Source: Castellaniella hirudinis
GTDB taxonomy: Bacteria; Pseudomonadota; Gammaproteobacteria; Burkholderiales; Burkholderiaceae_B
Direction: 5' to 3'
DNA length: 64,000 nucleotides
Assembly (NCBI RefSeq): GCF_042651965.1
Contig: NZ_JBHSDY010000004.1
Coordinates: 62,001 to 126,000, forward strand
This document shows positions 16,450 through 25,597 of this stretch, one piece after another; position 1 is the stretch's first letter, and each line of letters starts with the position of its first letter. Position numbers and translations under genes: made by a program. Under the pieces are notes generated by a model, which worked only from the letters and a program-made list of their open reading frames with translations, was not told the origin of the DNA and made no database searches.

Positions 16450-17037
16450 ATGACGAAACTCCCCATCAGCCGCTACCCCGTCCCCGACCTGAACGCCCTG
16501 CCCCAGGATATCCGCGACCGTATCCTGGCCGTCCAGGAAAAGGCCGGCTTCATCCCCAATGTATTCCTGGCCCTGGCCCATCGCCCGGCCGAGTTCCGCG
16601 CCTTCTTTGCCTACCACGACGCCCTGATGGACAAGGACAGCGGCCTGACACCGGCTGAACGAGAAATGATCGTGGTGGCAACCTCCGGCGCCAATCATTG
16701 CCTGTACTGCGTGGTCGCTCACGGCGCCGTCCTACGCATCCGCGCCCGCAACCCTCTGGTCGCCGACCAGGTCGCCATCAACCATCGCAAAGCCGACCTC
16801 AGCCCCCGCGAAATGGCCATGCTGGATTTCGCCCTGAAAGTCTCGCAGGACGCCCAGGGCGTCGGCGAATCCGACCATCAGGCTCTCCACCCCCACGGCT
16901 TCAGCGACGAAGACATCTGGGACATCGCCGCCATCGCCGCCTTCTTCGGCCTGAGCAACCGGATGGCGAACTTCATTTCCATGCGTCCCAACGACGAGTT
17001 CTACCTGATGGGCCGGCTGCCCAAGGGCTCGCACTAG
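16450..17037 (+). CDS. Peroxidase-related (AhpD-like, carboxymuconolactone decarboxylase family) protein
   Basis: Protein of 195 residues with an AhpD-like fold. The redox pair is Cys84-Leu-Tyr-Cys87 followed by His91 (NHCLYCVVAHGAV), the catalytic arrangement of AhpD and 'uncharacterised peroxidase-related enzymes'. The N-terminal LPQDIRDRILAVQEKAGFIPN and C-terminal AAFFGLSNRMANFI fit that subfamily. It probably reduces peroxides through a thiol partner; the partner is not known. It is divergent from the alpha/beta hydrolase gene. Confidence 0.85.
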   Translation: MTKLPISRYPVPDLNALPQDIRDRILAVQEKAGFIPNVFLALAHRPAEFRAFFAYHDALMDKDSGLTPAEREMIVVATSGANHCLYCVVAHGAVLRIRARNPLVADQVAINHRKADLSPREMAMLDFALKVSQDAQGVGESDHQALHPHGFSDEDIWDIAAIAAFFGLSNRMANFISMRPNDEFYLMGRLPKGSH

Positions 17038-17140
17038 ACAGCGCATCGGATGGGCGCCGCCGGCATCGCCGACGGCTGTCCGCCCTCGATTCCCACACGC
17101 CCCTCTCCGGGATTTTTCTGTGCTAGAATTCACGTCTTTC

Positions 17141-17216
<76 letters not shown>

Positions 17217-17241
17217 AGATTCGCGCGGTACACCGCACAAA

Positions 17242-17264
17242 AAGGCCACCTTTCAGGTGGCCTT
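17242..17264. terminator. Bidirectional terminator after tRNA-Ala
   Basis: AAGGCCACCT-TTC-AGGTGGCCTT forms a 10-bp perfect stem flanked by A5 on the left and T5 on the right. It ends the tRNA transcript on the plus strand and probably the lysE-DUF1127 transcript on the minus strand. Confidence 0.9.
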
Positions 17265-17290
17265 TTTGCATCCGGCGGACACGCCGCCGT

Positions 17291-17542
17291 TCACCAGCAA
17301 CCACTCTCCCGCACACGCCGCCCCCCGCTACGAACCAGGCGCCGGCCGCTGTCATCCAAAAACTCAGGCAGGATGCCCATCCGCTGCCGCTCGGCGACGA
17401 ACCAATCGCGCGGCAGGCCCATGTCTTCGAGCAGGTAGTCATCCAGTTCCAGCAGATGCCGCATCTCCCGGCGGCTGCCGAACCGGCAGCGGAAGCACTG
17501 CAGCACGATCGATAAGCGGTCGATCACGACATGCGCATTCAT
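17291..17542 (-). CDS. DUF1127 small protein (YjiS-like)
   Basis: Arginine-rich protein of 83 residues. The segment RREMRHLLELDDYLLEDMGLPRD (about 29-51) matches the DUF1127 helix-turn region (LxxLdd..LxDiGl.R). Its ATG overlaps the stop of the LysE-family gene (ATGA), so translation is probably coupled. DUF1127 proteins in other bacteria have been linked to RNA metabolism and phosphate or stress responses, but no role is known beside an exporter. The tail GRRLVRSGGRRVRESGCW may bind nucleic acid; this is an inference. Confidence 0.75.
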   Translation of the reverse strand: MNAHVVIDRLSIVLQCFRCRFGSRREMRHLLELDDYLLEDMGLPRDWFVAERQRMGILPEFLDDSGRRLVRSGGRRVRESGCW

Positions 17543-18156
17543 CAGACCGGCCTCAGCATCGGATACAGGGAAGCCAACAGCAGAACCGCCATGATCCGGT
17601 TGAATCCGCGCTGCCACGCCGGATCGGCCAGCCAGCGGCGGATCAGGCTGCCGCAGCCGACCCAGAGGCTGATGCACGGCAGATTGATGGCGGCGTACAG
17701 CACCGAGATCACCAGCACGCTCGTCAGATAGCTCTGCTGCGGCATATAGGTGCTGACGGCGGCCACGGCCATGGTCCAGGCCTTCGGATTGACCCACTGG
17801 AAGGCGGCCGCGCCGAAGAAACCCAGCGGCTCGGCGGCGCTGCGATGATCCTCGTCACGTGCGGCGGGCGCCGATCGGGCGATTCTCCAGGCAAGGTAGA
17901 CCAGGTAGACCGCCCCCAGGTAGCGCAGCCCGTCATACAGACCGGGGAAAGCCTTGAACAAGGCGCCGAACCCCAGGCCGATCAACAGCACCATCAGGAA
18001 AAAACCGCCCGTCACGCCCAGCATGTGCGGCAGCGACCGGCGAAATCCGAAGGTCACGCCGGACGCCAGCAGCATGGTGTTGTTCGGCCCCGGCGTGATG
18101 GAGGTGATCAGGGCGTATGCCGAGAAGGCAAGCAGCAGGTCAGTCGAAAGCATCAT
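17542..18156 (-). CDS. LysE/RhtB-family amino-acid exporter
   Basis: Inner-membrane exporter of 204 residues with about six helices. The N-terminal SITPGPNNTMLLASGVTFGFR is the family signature, and FQWVNPKAWTMAVAAVSTY is the second conserved block. The ATG at 18156 is preceded by a weak Shine-Dalgarno; in-frame starts at 18174 and 18207 are possible. It is divergent from a MocR-type regulator, a common pairing for controlled efflux of an amino acid or related compound. The substrate is unknown. Confidence 0.88.
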   Translation of the reverse strand: MMLSTDLLLAFSAYALITSITPGPNNTMLLASGVTFGFRRSLPHMLGVTGGFFLMVLLIGLGFGALFKAFPGLYDGLRYLGAVYLVYLAWRIARSAPAARDEDHRSAAEPLGFFGAAAFQWVNPKAWTMAVAAVSTYMPQQSYLTSVLVISVLYAAINLPCISLWVGCGSLIRRWLADPAWQRGFNRIMAVLLLASLYPMLRPV

Positions 18157-18219
18157 GTTCCGTTCTATGGTCATCGGGCCCCCATGGGCCGTCGGGATCA
18201 TCTTCACGGATCACGCATC

Positions 18220-18258
18220 TGTATTGAATACACAGTCACCACCCGTTTTTTCAATACA
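18220..18258. promoter_or_regulatory. Candidate operator of the lysE/MocR divergent region
   Basis: A perfect palindrome TGTATT-G-AATACA (18220-18232) is followed 26 bp later by another AATACA (18253-18258) in direct orientation. Known MocR regulators such as GabR bind direct repeats, so the two AATACA copies fit. The region lies between the lysE start (18156) and the regulator start (18363). Confidence 0.5.
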
Positions 18259-18362
18259 TGCGGGATAATGAATCCGCTGAATTGCCAAAAATTCTTGAAT
18301 CTGTCTCTTTTTCCTATGAGAATTCAGCCCTACAGTCACAGGCGACCCACACAGACCACGCC

Positions 18363-19823
18363 ATGAGCCGCTATCTCAATCTCGCCGATACCCTGGGCCG
18401 CCGCATTGAACAGGGCCTGTACGCCGCCGGCAGCCGTCTGCCTTCCGTGCGGGACCTGAGCGCCGAATACGGCGTCAGCCTGACGACCGTCCAGCAGGCC
18501 TACCGCTGGCTGGAAATGTCCGGCCTGCTCGAGGCGCGTCCCCGCTCGGGCTGGTACGTGCCGATGACCCGCTCGGCGTCCGCGCTGCCCAGGATGGGCA
18601 AACCCACGCTGCGGCCGATCGACGTGTCGGAGTGGGGGCAGATCCAGGACCTGCTCGATCTGGAGCGCGAGGAACAACCGGTACAACTGGGCCGGGGCAT
18701 GCCGGACGTGGAAAGCCCCAGCCTGAGGCCTTTGCAGGCCGCGCTGGCCCGTGAGGGACGCCATGCCGGCATCGCCAGCCTGCACTACAGCGACATGCAA
18801 GGGGTGCCCGCCCTGCGCGAACAACTGTCCCGACTGGCCCTGGACGCGGGCTACCAGGCCGCGCCCGACTCGCTGATCGTCACCTCCGGCTGCCAGGAAG
18901 CCCTGTCGTGCGCGGTGCGGGCCCTATGCGCGCCAGGCGACATCGTGGCCATCGCATCTCCCAGCTATCACGGCATGATGCAGATCCTGAAGGAAACCGA
19001 CGTCCAGGCTTTCGAGATCCCGTCGGACCCCGTCCAGGGCATCAGCCTGGAGGCCCTGGAACTCGCGCTGGACCGCTGGCCCGTCAAGGCCATTCTGGTG
19101 ATCCCCAATGCCAGCAACCCGCTCGGCTACACCATGCCGGAACACCGCAAACGCGGCCTGATCCGCCTGGCCCAACGCTTTGACGTGCCCATCATCGAAG
19201 ACGACATCTACGGCGACCTGGTCTATGGCTGGCCCAGGCCCCATGCCTTGAAGGCGCTCGACGAGGACGGCCGCGTCCTGTTGTGCAGTTCGTTTTCCAA
19301 GACCCTGGCGCCCGGACTGCGGGTAGGCTGGATCGCGCCGGGGCGCTATTTCGACAAGGTGCTGCGCATGAAGTACACCGGCTCGGGCCCCACCGCCCCC
19401 CTGCCGCAGATCGCCGTCGCCGAGTTCCTGCAAAAAGGCCATTACCCGGCGCACCTGCGCCGGATGCGGCGCCAGTACCAGCGCCAGCGCGACGTCATGA
19501 CCGAATGGGTGCGGCGCGCCTTTCCCGAGGGCACCCGCATCAGCCACCCGCAAGGCGGCTTCACCCTGTGGATCGAACTGCCGGAATCGTTCGACACGCA
19601 CGCGCTCGACCCCATGTTGCGGAAAAACGGCATCCTCATCGCACACGGCGATATTTTTTCGGCGGCCGGCAAATACCGGAACTGCATGCGCCTGAGCCAC
19701 GCCGCAGTCTTCACGCCCCGCACGGAATGGGCGATCCGCGCGATGGGCGCGGCGATCGGCGAGCTCCTCGACGCCCCCCTCTCCGGGCCGAGGCACGCCG
19801 AGACACAAACCTCCGCAAGCTGA
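18363..19823 (+). CDS. MocR-type transcriptional regulator (GntR HTH fused to aminotransferase domain)
   Basis: Fusion of 486 residues. Residues 1-75 form a GntR winged helix (GSRLPSVRDLSAEYGVSLTT). Residues 120-480 form a fold-type I aminotransferase domain with NASNPLGYTMPEHRK, EDDIYGDLVYG and SSFSKTLAPGLRVGW, where Lys313 is the expected PLP-binding lysine. The ATG at 18363 starts MSRYLNLADTLGRRI; a longer frame from 18258 lacks support. As in PdxR and GabR, the fused domain probably senses PLP or an amino compound. Divergence from lysE makes that gene the likely target. Confidence 0.9.
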   Translation: MSRYLNLADTLGRRIEQGLYAAGSRLPSVRDLSAEYGVSLTTVQQAYRWLEMSGLLEARPRSGWYVPMTRSASALPRMGKPTLRPIDVSEWGQIQDLLDLEREEQPVQLGRGMPDVESPSLRPLQAALAREGRHAGIASLHYSDMQGVPALREQLSRLALDAGYQAAPDSLIVTSGCQEALSCAVRALCAPGDIVAIASPSYHGMMQILKETDVQAFEIPSDPVQGISLEALELALDRWPVKAILVIPNASNPLGYTMPEHRKRGLIRLAQRFDVPIIEDDIYGDLVYGWPRPHALKALDEDGRVLLCSSFSKTLAPGLRVGWIAPGRYFDKVLRMKYTGSGPTAPLPQIAVAEFLQKGHYPAHLRRMRRQYQRQRDVMTEWVRRAFPEGTRISHPQGGFTLWIELPESFDTHALDPMLRKNGILIAHGDIFSAAGKYRNCMRLSHAAVFTPRTEWAIRAMGAAIGELLDAPLSGPRHAETQTSAS

Positions 19824-19855
19824 CCGCCCTCTTTTCAGGGGCGGCTTTTTCTTTT
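19824..19855 (+). terminator. Terminator after the MocR-type gene
   Basis: CCGCCC (19824-19829) pairs with GGGCGG (19839-19844) and is followed by CTTTTTCTTTT. It begins at the first base after the stop codon. Confidence 0.8.
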
Positions 19856-19860
19856 ACTAT

Positions 19861-19881
19861 TTACATAGATAGCCTATGTAA
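19861..19881. promoter_or_regulatory. Palindromic operator of the MarR-MFS operon
   Basis: A perfect inverted repeat TTACATAG-ATAGC-CTATGTAA, eight bases per arm, lies 25 bp before the MarR start. Size and position fit autorepression by the MarR protein encoded next to it. Confidence 0.8.
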
Positions 19882-19905
19882 TTAATCTCCAAGGAATCCA
19901 CCGCC

Positions 19906-20415
19906 ATGCCGGATCAGGCACCGCCCCCCGTCGGAGGGGCCGAGCTGCTGGACCGTATTGCCCGGCTCAACCGCTGGGTGACACACCACACGGCCTGGAC
20001 GCTGCCGCTGGCGCAGGCCCGGGTCCTGGCGCAGATCGACGAGCTGGGCACGGCCCGCATCGGCGATCTGGCGCGGATCGAACGCTGCAGCCAACCCACC
20101 ATGACCGCCCAGGTGCATCGCCTGCAGGCACAAGGCCTGGTCGGCCGGGTGACGGACCCGGACGACGCCCGGGCCGCCCGCCTGTCCCTGACGGATCAGG
20201 GCCGGCGCGCGCTGGCCGACATGCGCCGGGCGCGCGCCGGCGTCTTTAACTCCCTGGTCGAACAATTGGACGCAGCGGACCGCGCGCGGCTGCCCGACGC
20301 CCTGCTGGCCTTGTCGGCGCTGCTCGACGCCGCCTATCGCCAGGCCACCGGCCACCGGTCCGCCACATCGGCCTCCATCGAACCCGTCATCACCGAGAAA
20401 CCTCACACACCATGA
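19906..20415 (+). CDS. MarR-family transcriptional regulator
   Basis: Winged-helix regulator of 169 residues. The DNA-binding part spans about residues 45-105 (LARIERCSQPTMTAQVHRLQ recognition region, then the wing RVTDPDDARAARLSLTDQGR). Flanking helices give the dimer interface. The stop overlaps the MFS start by four bases (ATGA), and a perfect palindrome lies just upstream, so it most likely represses itself and the exporter. A good Shine-Dalgarno (AAGGAA) precedes the ATG. The ligand is unknown. Confidence 0.92.
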   Translation: MPDQAPPPVGGAELLDRIARLNRWVTHHTAWTLPLAQARVLAQIDELGTARIGDLARIERCSQPTMTAQVHRLQAQGLVGRVTDPDDARAARLSLTDQGRRALADMRRARAGVFNSLVEQLDAADRARLPDALLALSALLDAAYRQATGHRSATSASIEPVITEKPHTP

Positions 20416-21641
20416 AATTGCTGCAACAACCCAAAGCCGTGCTGGCGGTGGCCTTCGCCTGCGTCATCGCCTTCATGGGCATCGGGCTGGTCGATCCGAT
20501 CCTGAAACCCATTGCCGACTCTCTGGGGGCCACGCCTTCGCAAACCTCGCTGCTGTTCACCAGCTACATGGCCATCATGGGCCTGGCGATGCTGATCACC
20601 AGCGTCGTGTCCAGCCGCCTGGGCGTCAAGCCGACCCTGCTGCTCGGGCTGGTGATCATCATTGCGGGCGCCGGGCTGGCCGGCCTGTCCGATTCGATCG
20701 GCGCCATCGTCGGCTACCGCGCCATCTGGGGACTGGGCAACGCCTTGTTCGTCGCCACCGCGCTCACGGCCATCGTCAGCGCCTCGTCGGGCTCGGTGCG
20801 CGATGCCATCATCTTCTATGAAGCCGCGCTGGGCGTCGGCATCGCGGCCGGCCCGCTGATCGGCGGCGTGCTGGGCTCGATCTCGTGGCGCGGGCCGTTC
20901 TTCGGGGTGTCCGTACTGATGGCGATCGCGTTCCTGGTGACCTTGTGCCTGCTGCCCAGTGCGCACGCCCGGCCCAAGCCCAGTTCGCTGCGCGATCCGT
21001 TCCGGGCGCTGAAGCACCCGGGCCTGCTCGGGGTGGCCCTGACCGCCCTGTGCTACAACTTCGGCTTCTTCACCCTGCTCGCCTACACGCCGTTTCCGCT
21101 GAACATGACGGCCCATCAGGTCGGGCTGATCTTCTTTGGTTGGGGCGCCATGCTGGCGTTCGCCTCGGTGATCCTGGCGCCCCGGCTGCAGGGCATCCTC
21201 GGCACGATCCCCGCGATCCTGTTCGCGCTCACCGGTTTTGCCCTGATCCTGGCCATCATGGCGATCTGGACCGAATACAAGCCGGTCCTGGTCGCCGGCG
21301 TGGTTCTGGCCGGCCTGTTCCTCGGGATCAACAACACGCTGGTGACCGAAACCGTGATGAAGGCCGCCCCGGTCGAACGGGGCGTGGCCTCCGCGGCCTA
21401 CAGCTTCGTGCGTTTCGGCGGCGGCGCAGTCGCGCCCTGGCTGGCGGGCTACCTGGGCGAGACGATCAACGATCACGTTCCCTTCTGGGTCGGGTCCGCC
21501 GCCGTGCTGCTGGGCGTCCTGGTGCTGGCGGCCAGCCGGCGGCACCTGCGCCACATCGACGAATCACAAGTGCTGCCCACAACGATGGCGCCGGACCCAT
21601 CCGTCACGCCCGAACCGGCCCGGGCTGTCGCGCAAACCTGA
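20412..21641 (+). CDS. MFS efflux transporter
   Basis: Twelve-helix major facilitator permease of 409 residues. The N-terminal GIGLVDPILKPIADSLGATPSQTSLLFTSY region and the loop after helix 2 (SSRLGVKPTLL) fit drug/proton antiporters of the Bcr/AraJ-like set. The C-terminal tail of about 35 residues is hydrophilic and proline-rich. Overlap with marR indicates a two-gene operon for efflux of a compound sensed by the regulator. Confidence 0.88.
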   Translation: MKLLQQPKAVLAVAFACVIAFMGIGLVDPILKPIADSLGATPSQTSLLFTSYMAIMGLAMLITSVVSSRLGVKPTLLLGLVIIIAGAGLAGLSDSIGAIVGYRAIWGLGNALFVATALTAIVSASSGSVRDAIIFYEAALGVGIAAGPLIGGVLGSISWRGPFFGVSVLMAIAFLVTLCLLPSAHARPKPSSLRDPFRALKHPGLLGVALTALCYNFGFFTLLAYTPFPLNMTAHQVGLIFFGWGAMLAFASVILAPRLQGILGTIPAILFALTGFALILAIMAIWTEYKPVLVAGVVLAGLFLGINNTLVTETVMKAAPVERGVASAAYSFVRFGGGAVAPWLAGYLGETINDHVPFWVGSAAVLLGVLVLAASRRHLRHIDESQVLPTTMAPDPSVTPEPARAVAQT

Positions 21642-21650
21642 CCCCCCACG

Positions 21651-22973
21651 CTACGACATCGCCGTGCCCCCCAGCCAGTAAGCCTCCAGTCCGCCCAGAT
21701 TCCAGTCGGAAGGATCCTCCGGCCCCACGATCCGGTCGTCGCAATCCGGGTCGCCCAGGTTCAGGCGCTCGTTCGGGCAGGCGCTGCCGGCGTCCACACT
21801 GCGCACGACTTCGACGTGCGGTGCCAGCAGGGAATGATCGCCCGGCGCCACCACGACGCCCAGGCGCCGGGATTGCAGACGCACCAGGGAGCCCAGCGGA
21901 TAAATACCCACCGTCTTGACGAAAGCCTCGAATACCTGGCGATCGAAATGCCCTTCCCAGCTTGCCATGCGGCGCATGGTTTCAGCCGGCTCCCAGGCCG
22001 GCTTGTAAGCACGCAGGGAGGTCACGGCGTCATAAACGTCGCACACGGCCCCCATGCGGGCCAGCAGCGGAATCGCCTGACCGCTCAGCCGGCAGGGATA
22101 ACCGGAGCCATCGTACTTTTCATGATGATGCAGGGCGATCGACTGGATCATTTCGTCTGCGCCGCCCAGGCGCAACATTTCCGCGCCGGCAGACGGGTGC
22201 CGTTTGACCAGATCAAACTCCGCCTCCGTCAACCGACCGGGCTTGTTCAGGATATCCAGCGGGATGGCGGCCTTGCCCAGATCGTGCATCAACCCGCCCA
22301 CGCCGGCCTGGCGGGTCCGGACGGGGTCCAGCCCCAGTTGGCTGGACAACGACGTCATCAAGGCGCAGACGGCCACTGAGTGCAGATAGGTGTAGTTGTC
22401 GCGCGTCTTGAGACGGGCGGCGCTGATCAGGGCATGAGGGTGGCGGCGGATGGAATCGGAAATTTCCTGCACCAGCGGCAATGCGGCCTCGGGGTGGATC
22501 GCCCGCCCCATGCGAGCTTCCTCGAACAGGCCCATCACCTCATCACTCGCGCTCATGCACAGTCGACGAGCCTGCCGGATTTCTTCCTCCAGAGTCACAC
22601 CCACGACTTCCTCGGGTTTCACATCAGCCGGCAGCCGGTGCGCAGGCTGCAGCGTTTCGACCGTCCCCGGGAGCACAGTCCCCGGCCGATCGTCCGAACC
22701 GGCCTGGCGGTCCGAACCCACGGCATCCGCCTGTACGGCCGCGGCTGCCTGCGTTGCCAGACCCATGTCCCGGGCCGCGAGTCCCGGCGCCAACCCTTTG
22801 GCGGTGTCGATCCAGACCAGCCGGATGCCGGCCTTCCGGATCGCCTCTAGATCCTGGTGCCGCTCCAACAGGAAGCTGCCACGCCAGAAAGGGTGATCGA
22901 ACCAGCCGCTCTCCAGCTTGTGGACATACATTCCGAGCCGCAGTTTGGATATACCGATACGCTTGATCGACAT
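21651..22973 (-). CDS. DUF3391 / HD-GYP domain protein, probable c-di-GMP phosphodiesterase
   Basis: Cytoplasmic signalling protein of 440 residues. Residues 1-140 contain the DUF3391 domain (LRLGMYVHKLESGWFDHPF). Residues 190-355 form an HD-GYP domain: H230-D231 in GLMHDLGKAAIP, HHHEKYDGSGYP at 282-293 with GYP at 291-293, and CDVYDAVTSLRAYK. All residues expected for catalysis seem present, so cleavage of cyclic di-GMP is likely. The chemoreceptor gene beside it is divergent, consistent with a role in motility or attachment. Confidence 0.9.
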   Translation of the reverse strand: MSIKRIGISKLRLGMYVHKLESGWFDHPFWRGSFLLERHQDLEAIRKAGIRLVWIDTAKGLAPGLAARDMGLATQAAAAVQADAVGSDRQAGSDDRPGTVLPGTVETLQPAHRLPADVKPEEVVGVTLEEEIRQARRLCMSASDEVMGLFEEARMGRAIHPEAALPLVQEISDSIRRHPHALISAARLKTRDNYTYLHSVAVCALMTSLSSQLGLDPVRTRQAGVGGLMHDLGKAAIPLDILNKPGRLTEAEFDLVKRHPSAGAEMLRLGGADEMIQSIALHHHEKYDGSGYPCRLSGQAIPLLARMGAVCDVYDAVTSLRAYKPAWEPAETMRRMASWEGHFDRQVFEAFVKTVGIYPLGSLVRLQSRRLGVVVAPGDHSLLAPHVEVVRSVDAGSACPNERLNLGDPDCDDRIVGPEDPSDWNLGGLEAYWLGGTAMS

Positions 22974-23312
22974 TGTTCACGCATGGAAATCCCGGCCGAT
23001 CGACATCGATCCAACCAGGGGGGCGGCTTTATTGTTCTCGATCCTCCCGAACAAGTCCATTGGCGACGCCTCCGATCCGGGCGGTCCAGGCGGCCGGTCT
23101 GTGGTGCCAAAGACTCAAGTCATGCCTTTCCCCCGCTAAAAACATTGATCTAGGTTAAGAACCACCCAATCTCCCAGGCTTTCCGGCCGGATAGAAACTT
23201 TTCCCGCAGGCTCAATTTTAAAATTGTTGCAGAACCCCTGGTCCAGCGGTTCCCAACCATTGAGCCATCGTCGGCCCCCTATCCAGGGTGCCGTACCGAC
23301 CGGAACGCCCAC
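22974..23312. other. Intergenic region between the HD-GYP and chemoreceptor genes
   Basis: 339 bp between divergent genes. The right half is AT-richer and holds a perfect 14-bp palindrome, CAATTTTAAAATTG (23213-23226), about 90 bp before the chemoreceptor start. I find no convincing FliA promoter here, although chemoreceptor genes often have one. No small gene is supported. Confidence 0.5.
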
Positions 23313-25358
23313 ATGAAACAAAGCCCCCTCGACACCGCCCTGAACCGGCTCCGCCTCTGGCAAAAATTCGCCGTGCTGGCGCTTTTCGGCGTGATACTGG
23401 TCGCCGCGCCCTTCATCCTGTACGTGCTGGAATCCGGCAAGACGATCGACGCCACCCGGCTCGAACTGCGTGGCCTGCAGCCCATGCACCAGATGATGAA
23501 GACCCTGCAACTGACGCAACAGCATCGCGGCCTGTCCATGATGACGTTGAACGGCGACGCCTCCGCCGACGCCCGGCGTGCGTCCCTGCAGACCGAGATC
23601 GACCATGCCTTCGAAACCCTGGACGCGGACCTGCGCCGGGACGTCCACGATCCGGCCGTGCTCGGCGTCTGGCAAGAGACGCAACAAGCCTGGAAAGCGC
23701 TGGCAGAACCCGTATCCCGGAAGTCGATCAAGCCCGCCGACAGCTTTCAGGCCCACGTCGGTCTGATCACCCAGTTGCTGCGGACCAAATCCCTGCTGCT
23801 GCAGTATTACGGCTTGAGCTTCGACCCGCAGGCCCAGGGCTATTATCTGATCGACACGGCGCTGAACCAGGTGCCCATGCTGACCGAAATGTTCGGCCAG
23901 GCCCGCGCAATAGGCTCGGGCCTGCTGACGAGCCGCGAGGCCTCCGACGCCGAACGTCTGCGGATCACGGTGCTGATCAACCGCGCCGAAGAGCACTACA
24001 TCAGCCTGAACGACGCACTGGAAAGCGCCGCCCGACAATTCCCCGAACTGGGCGCCCGCCTGGCCGAACCCGGCCGGACGGCGCTCCAGGAAGCCCGCCA
24101 GGCCATCGAACTGGCCCAGAAAGAAATCCTCCAGACTCAAACCCTGCAGTTCCCGGCCGCCGATTTCTTCACTCACTACACGCGGACCATCGACGCCCAG
24201 TACGCGCTCGACCAGGTCGCCCTGGGCCAACTGGAATCCGTGCTGAACGAGCGCGCCGACGCACTGTCCCGCACCCGTCTGCTGCTCAGCGGCGGCATCG
24301 TACTGCTCAGCCTGCTGGCGGCGCTGGCCAATTACCTGATCACCCGGGCGCTGCTGCGCCAACTGGGCGGCGAACCGGCCTATGCCACGGCTCTCCTGAA
24401 CCGGATTGCCACCGGCGACCTGGCCGTGCCCATTGAACTGAAGCCCCAGGATCGCGTCAGTCTGTTGTTCGCCCTGCGGGACATGCGCGATCACCTGTCT
24501 GACATCGTCAGCCAGGTCCGCAACGGCGCCGACTCCATCGCCTCGGCCTCGAGCCAGATCACGGCCGGCAACCTGGACCTGTCCTCACGCACGGAGCAAC
24601 AGGCCAGTTCCCTGGCCGAAACCGCCGCCACGATGGAGCAGATCACCGCCACCGTACGCCAGAACGCCGACAACGCCCAGCAGGCCAACTCCCTGGCCGA
24701 GTCGGCGGGGCGCACCGCCACCGAAGGCGGCGCCATCGTCGCCGAACTGGTCACCACCATGAGCGAAATCGACTCTCGGGGGCAGCAAGTCGCCGACATC
24801 ATCGGAGTCATCGACAGCATTGCCTTCCAGACCAACATCCTGGCCCTGAACGCGGCGGTCGAAGCCGCCCGAGCCGGCGAGCAAGGCCGCGGCTTCGCCG
24901 TGGTCGCCTCCGAAGTTCGCGCGCTGGCGCAACGGTCGGCCGGTGCGGCCAAGGAAATCAAGACCCTGATCGACACCTCGGTGGAATCCACCACCCGGGG
25001 CAGCGAGCAGGCCGCCCGGGCGGGCGCCACCATGCAGGAGATCGTCGAGGGCATCCACCGCGTCACCGACATCATGGGCGAAATCAGCGCGGCCAGCCGC
25101 GAACAGACCACCGGCATCGAGGAAATCAATGCCGCCGTCACCCAGATGGACGACGCCACCCGCCAGAACGCCAGCCTGGTCGAAGAATCGGCCGCCGCGG
25201 CCACCAGCCTGCAGGAACAGGCCGATACCCTGGTCGATCTGGTGGCGTTCTTCCACCTCAATCCCCAGGACCCGGCAGATATACGGCCACCCGCAGCTGC
25301 GCCTCGCGCGTTGAACGCCCCCGTCCGGCAGCCACGCTTGTTGGCCACCCGCACTTGA
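23313..25358 (+). CDS. Methyl-accepting chemotaxis protein
   Basis: Membrane chemoreceptor of 681 residues. TM1 is about 17-38 and TM2 about 328-350, enclosing a large helical periplasmic sensor of about 290 residues that I cannot assign to a named domain. A HAMP linker (about 352-404) leads to the cytoplasmic signalling domain (405-650) with the tip EQGRGFAVVASEVRALAQRS near 523-541. The C-terminus ends LATRT without a CheR-binding pentapeptide. It is divergent from the HD-GYP gene. The ligand is unknown; several QQ and EE pairs are possible methylation sites. Confidence 0.93.
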   Translation: MKQSPLDTALNRLRLWQKFAVLALFGVILVAAPFILYVLESGKTIDATRLELRGLQPMHQMMKTLQLTQQHRGLSMMTLNGDASADARRASLQTEIDHAFETLDADLRRDVHDPAVLGVWQETQQAWKALAEPVSRKSIKPADSFQAHVGLITQLLRTKSLLLQYYGLSFDPQAQGYYLIDTALNQVPMLTEMFGQARAIGSGLLTSREASDAERLRITVLINRAEEHYISLNDALESAARQFPELGARLAEPGRTALQEARQAIELAQKEILQTQTLQFPAADFFTHYTRTIDAQYALDQVALGQLESVLNERADALSRTRLLLSGGIVLLSLLAALANYLITRALLRQLGGEPAYATALLNRIATGDLAVPIELKPQDRVSLLFALRDMRDHLSDIVSQVRNGADSIASASSQITAGNLDLSSRTEQQASSLAETAATMEQITATVRQNADNAQQANSLAESAGRTATEGGAIVAELVTTMSEIDSRGQQVADIIGVIDSIAFQTNILALNAAVEAARAGEQGRGFAVVASEVRALAQRSAGAAKEIKTLIDTSVESTTRGSEQAARAGATMQEIVEGIHRVTDIMGEISAASREQTTGIEEINAAVTQMDDATRQNASLVEESAAAATSLQEQADTLVDLVAFFHLNPQDPADIRPPAAAPRALNAPVRQPRLLATRT

Positions 25359-25394
25359 ATTTAAAGCGCGCTCGCCGCGCCTCGACCACACCCG

Positions 25395-25428
25395 CCGCCC
25401 GTGTGTCGAACTTGCGACACACGGGCGG
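25395..25428. terminator. Strong hairpin after the chemoreceptor gene
   Basis: A perfect 14-bp stem (25395-25408 with 25415-25428) and a six-base loop, 36 bases after the stop. There is no T run, so it may be a transcript-stabilising hairpin rather than a classical terminator. The remaining 170 bp to the PIG-L start is otherwise featureless. Confidence 0.65.
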
Positions 25429-25597
25429 TTCCGCATGTCCTCCGCCCGACAGAAGCCTTAACTTTCTCGTGACGTCCTTGTAAAATTTCTTGTCCAGAAT
25501 CGAAAGCGAAAACTGGAATCGCAAACCCGTACCGATCCACCCCCTTGCCCCCGGTGCTGGCACCCCTGGCCTCCCCCAGTCTCACGGCTCCGCCACC

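Noticed and set aside
18218..18234. LexA-like box CTGT...ACAG before the MocR-type gene
   Set aside because: The spacing is nine bases rather than eight, and no SOS gene is nearby; it is better explained by the AATACA palindrome.
23109..23145. FliA-like promoter before the first chemoreceptor (CAAAGACT...CCGCTAA)
   Set aside because: The spacing does not fit the consensus for any alignment of the two halves.
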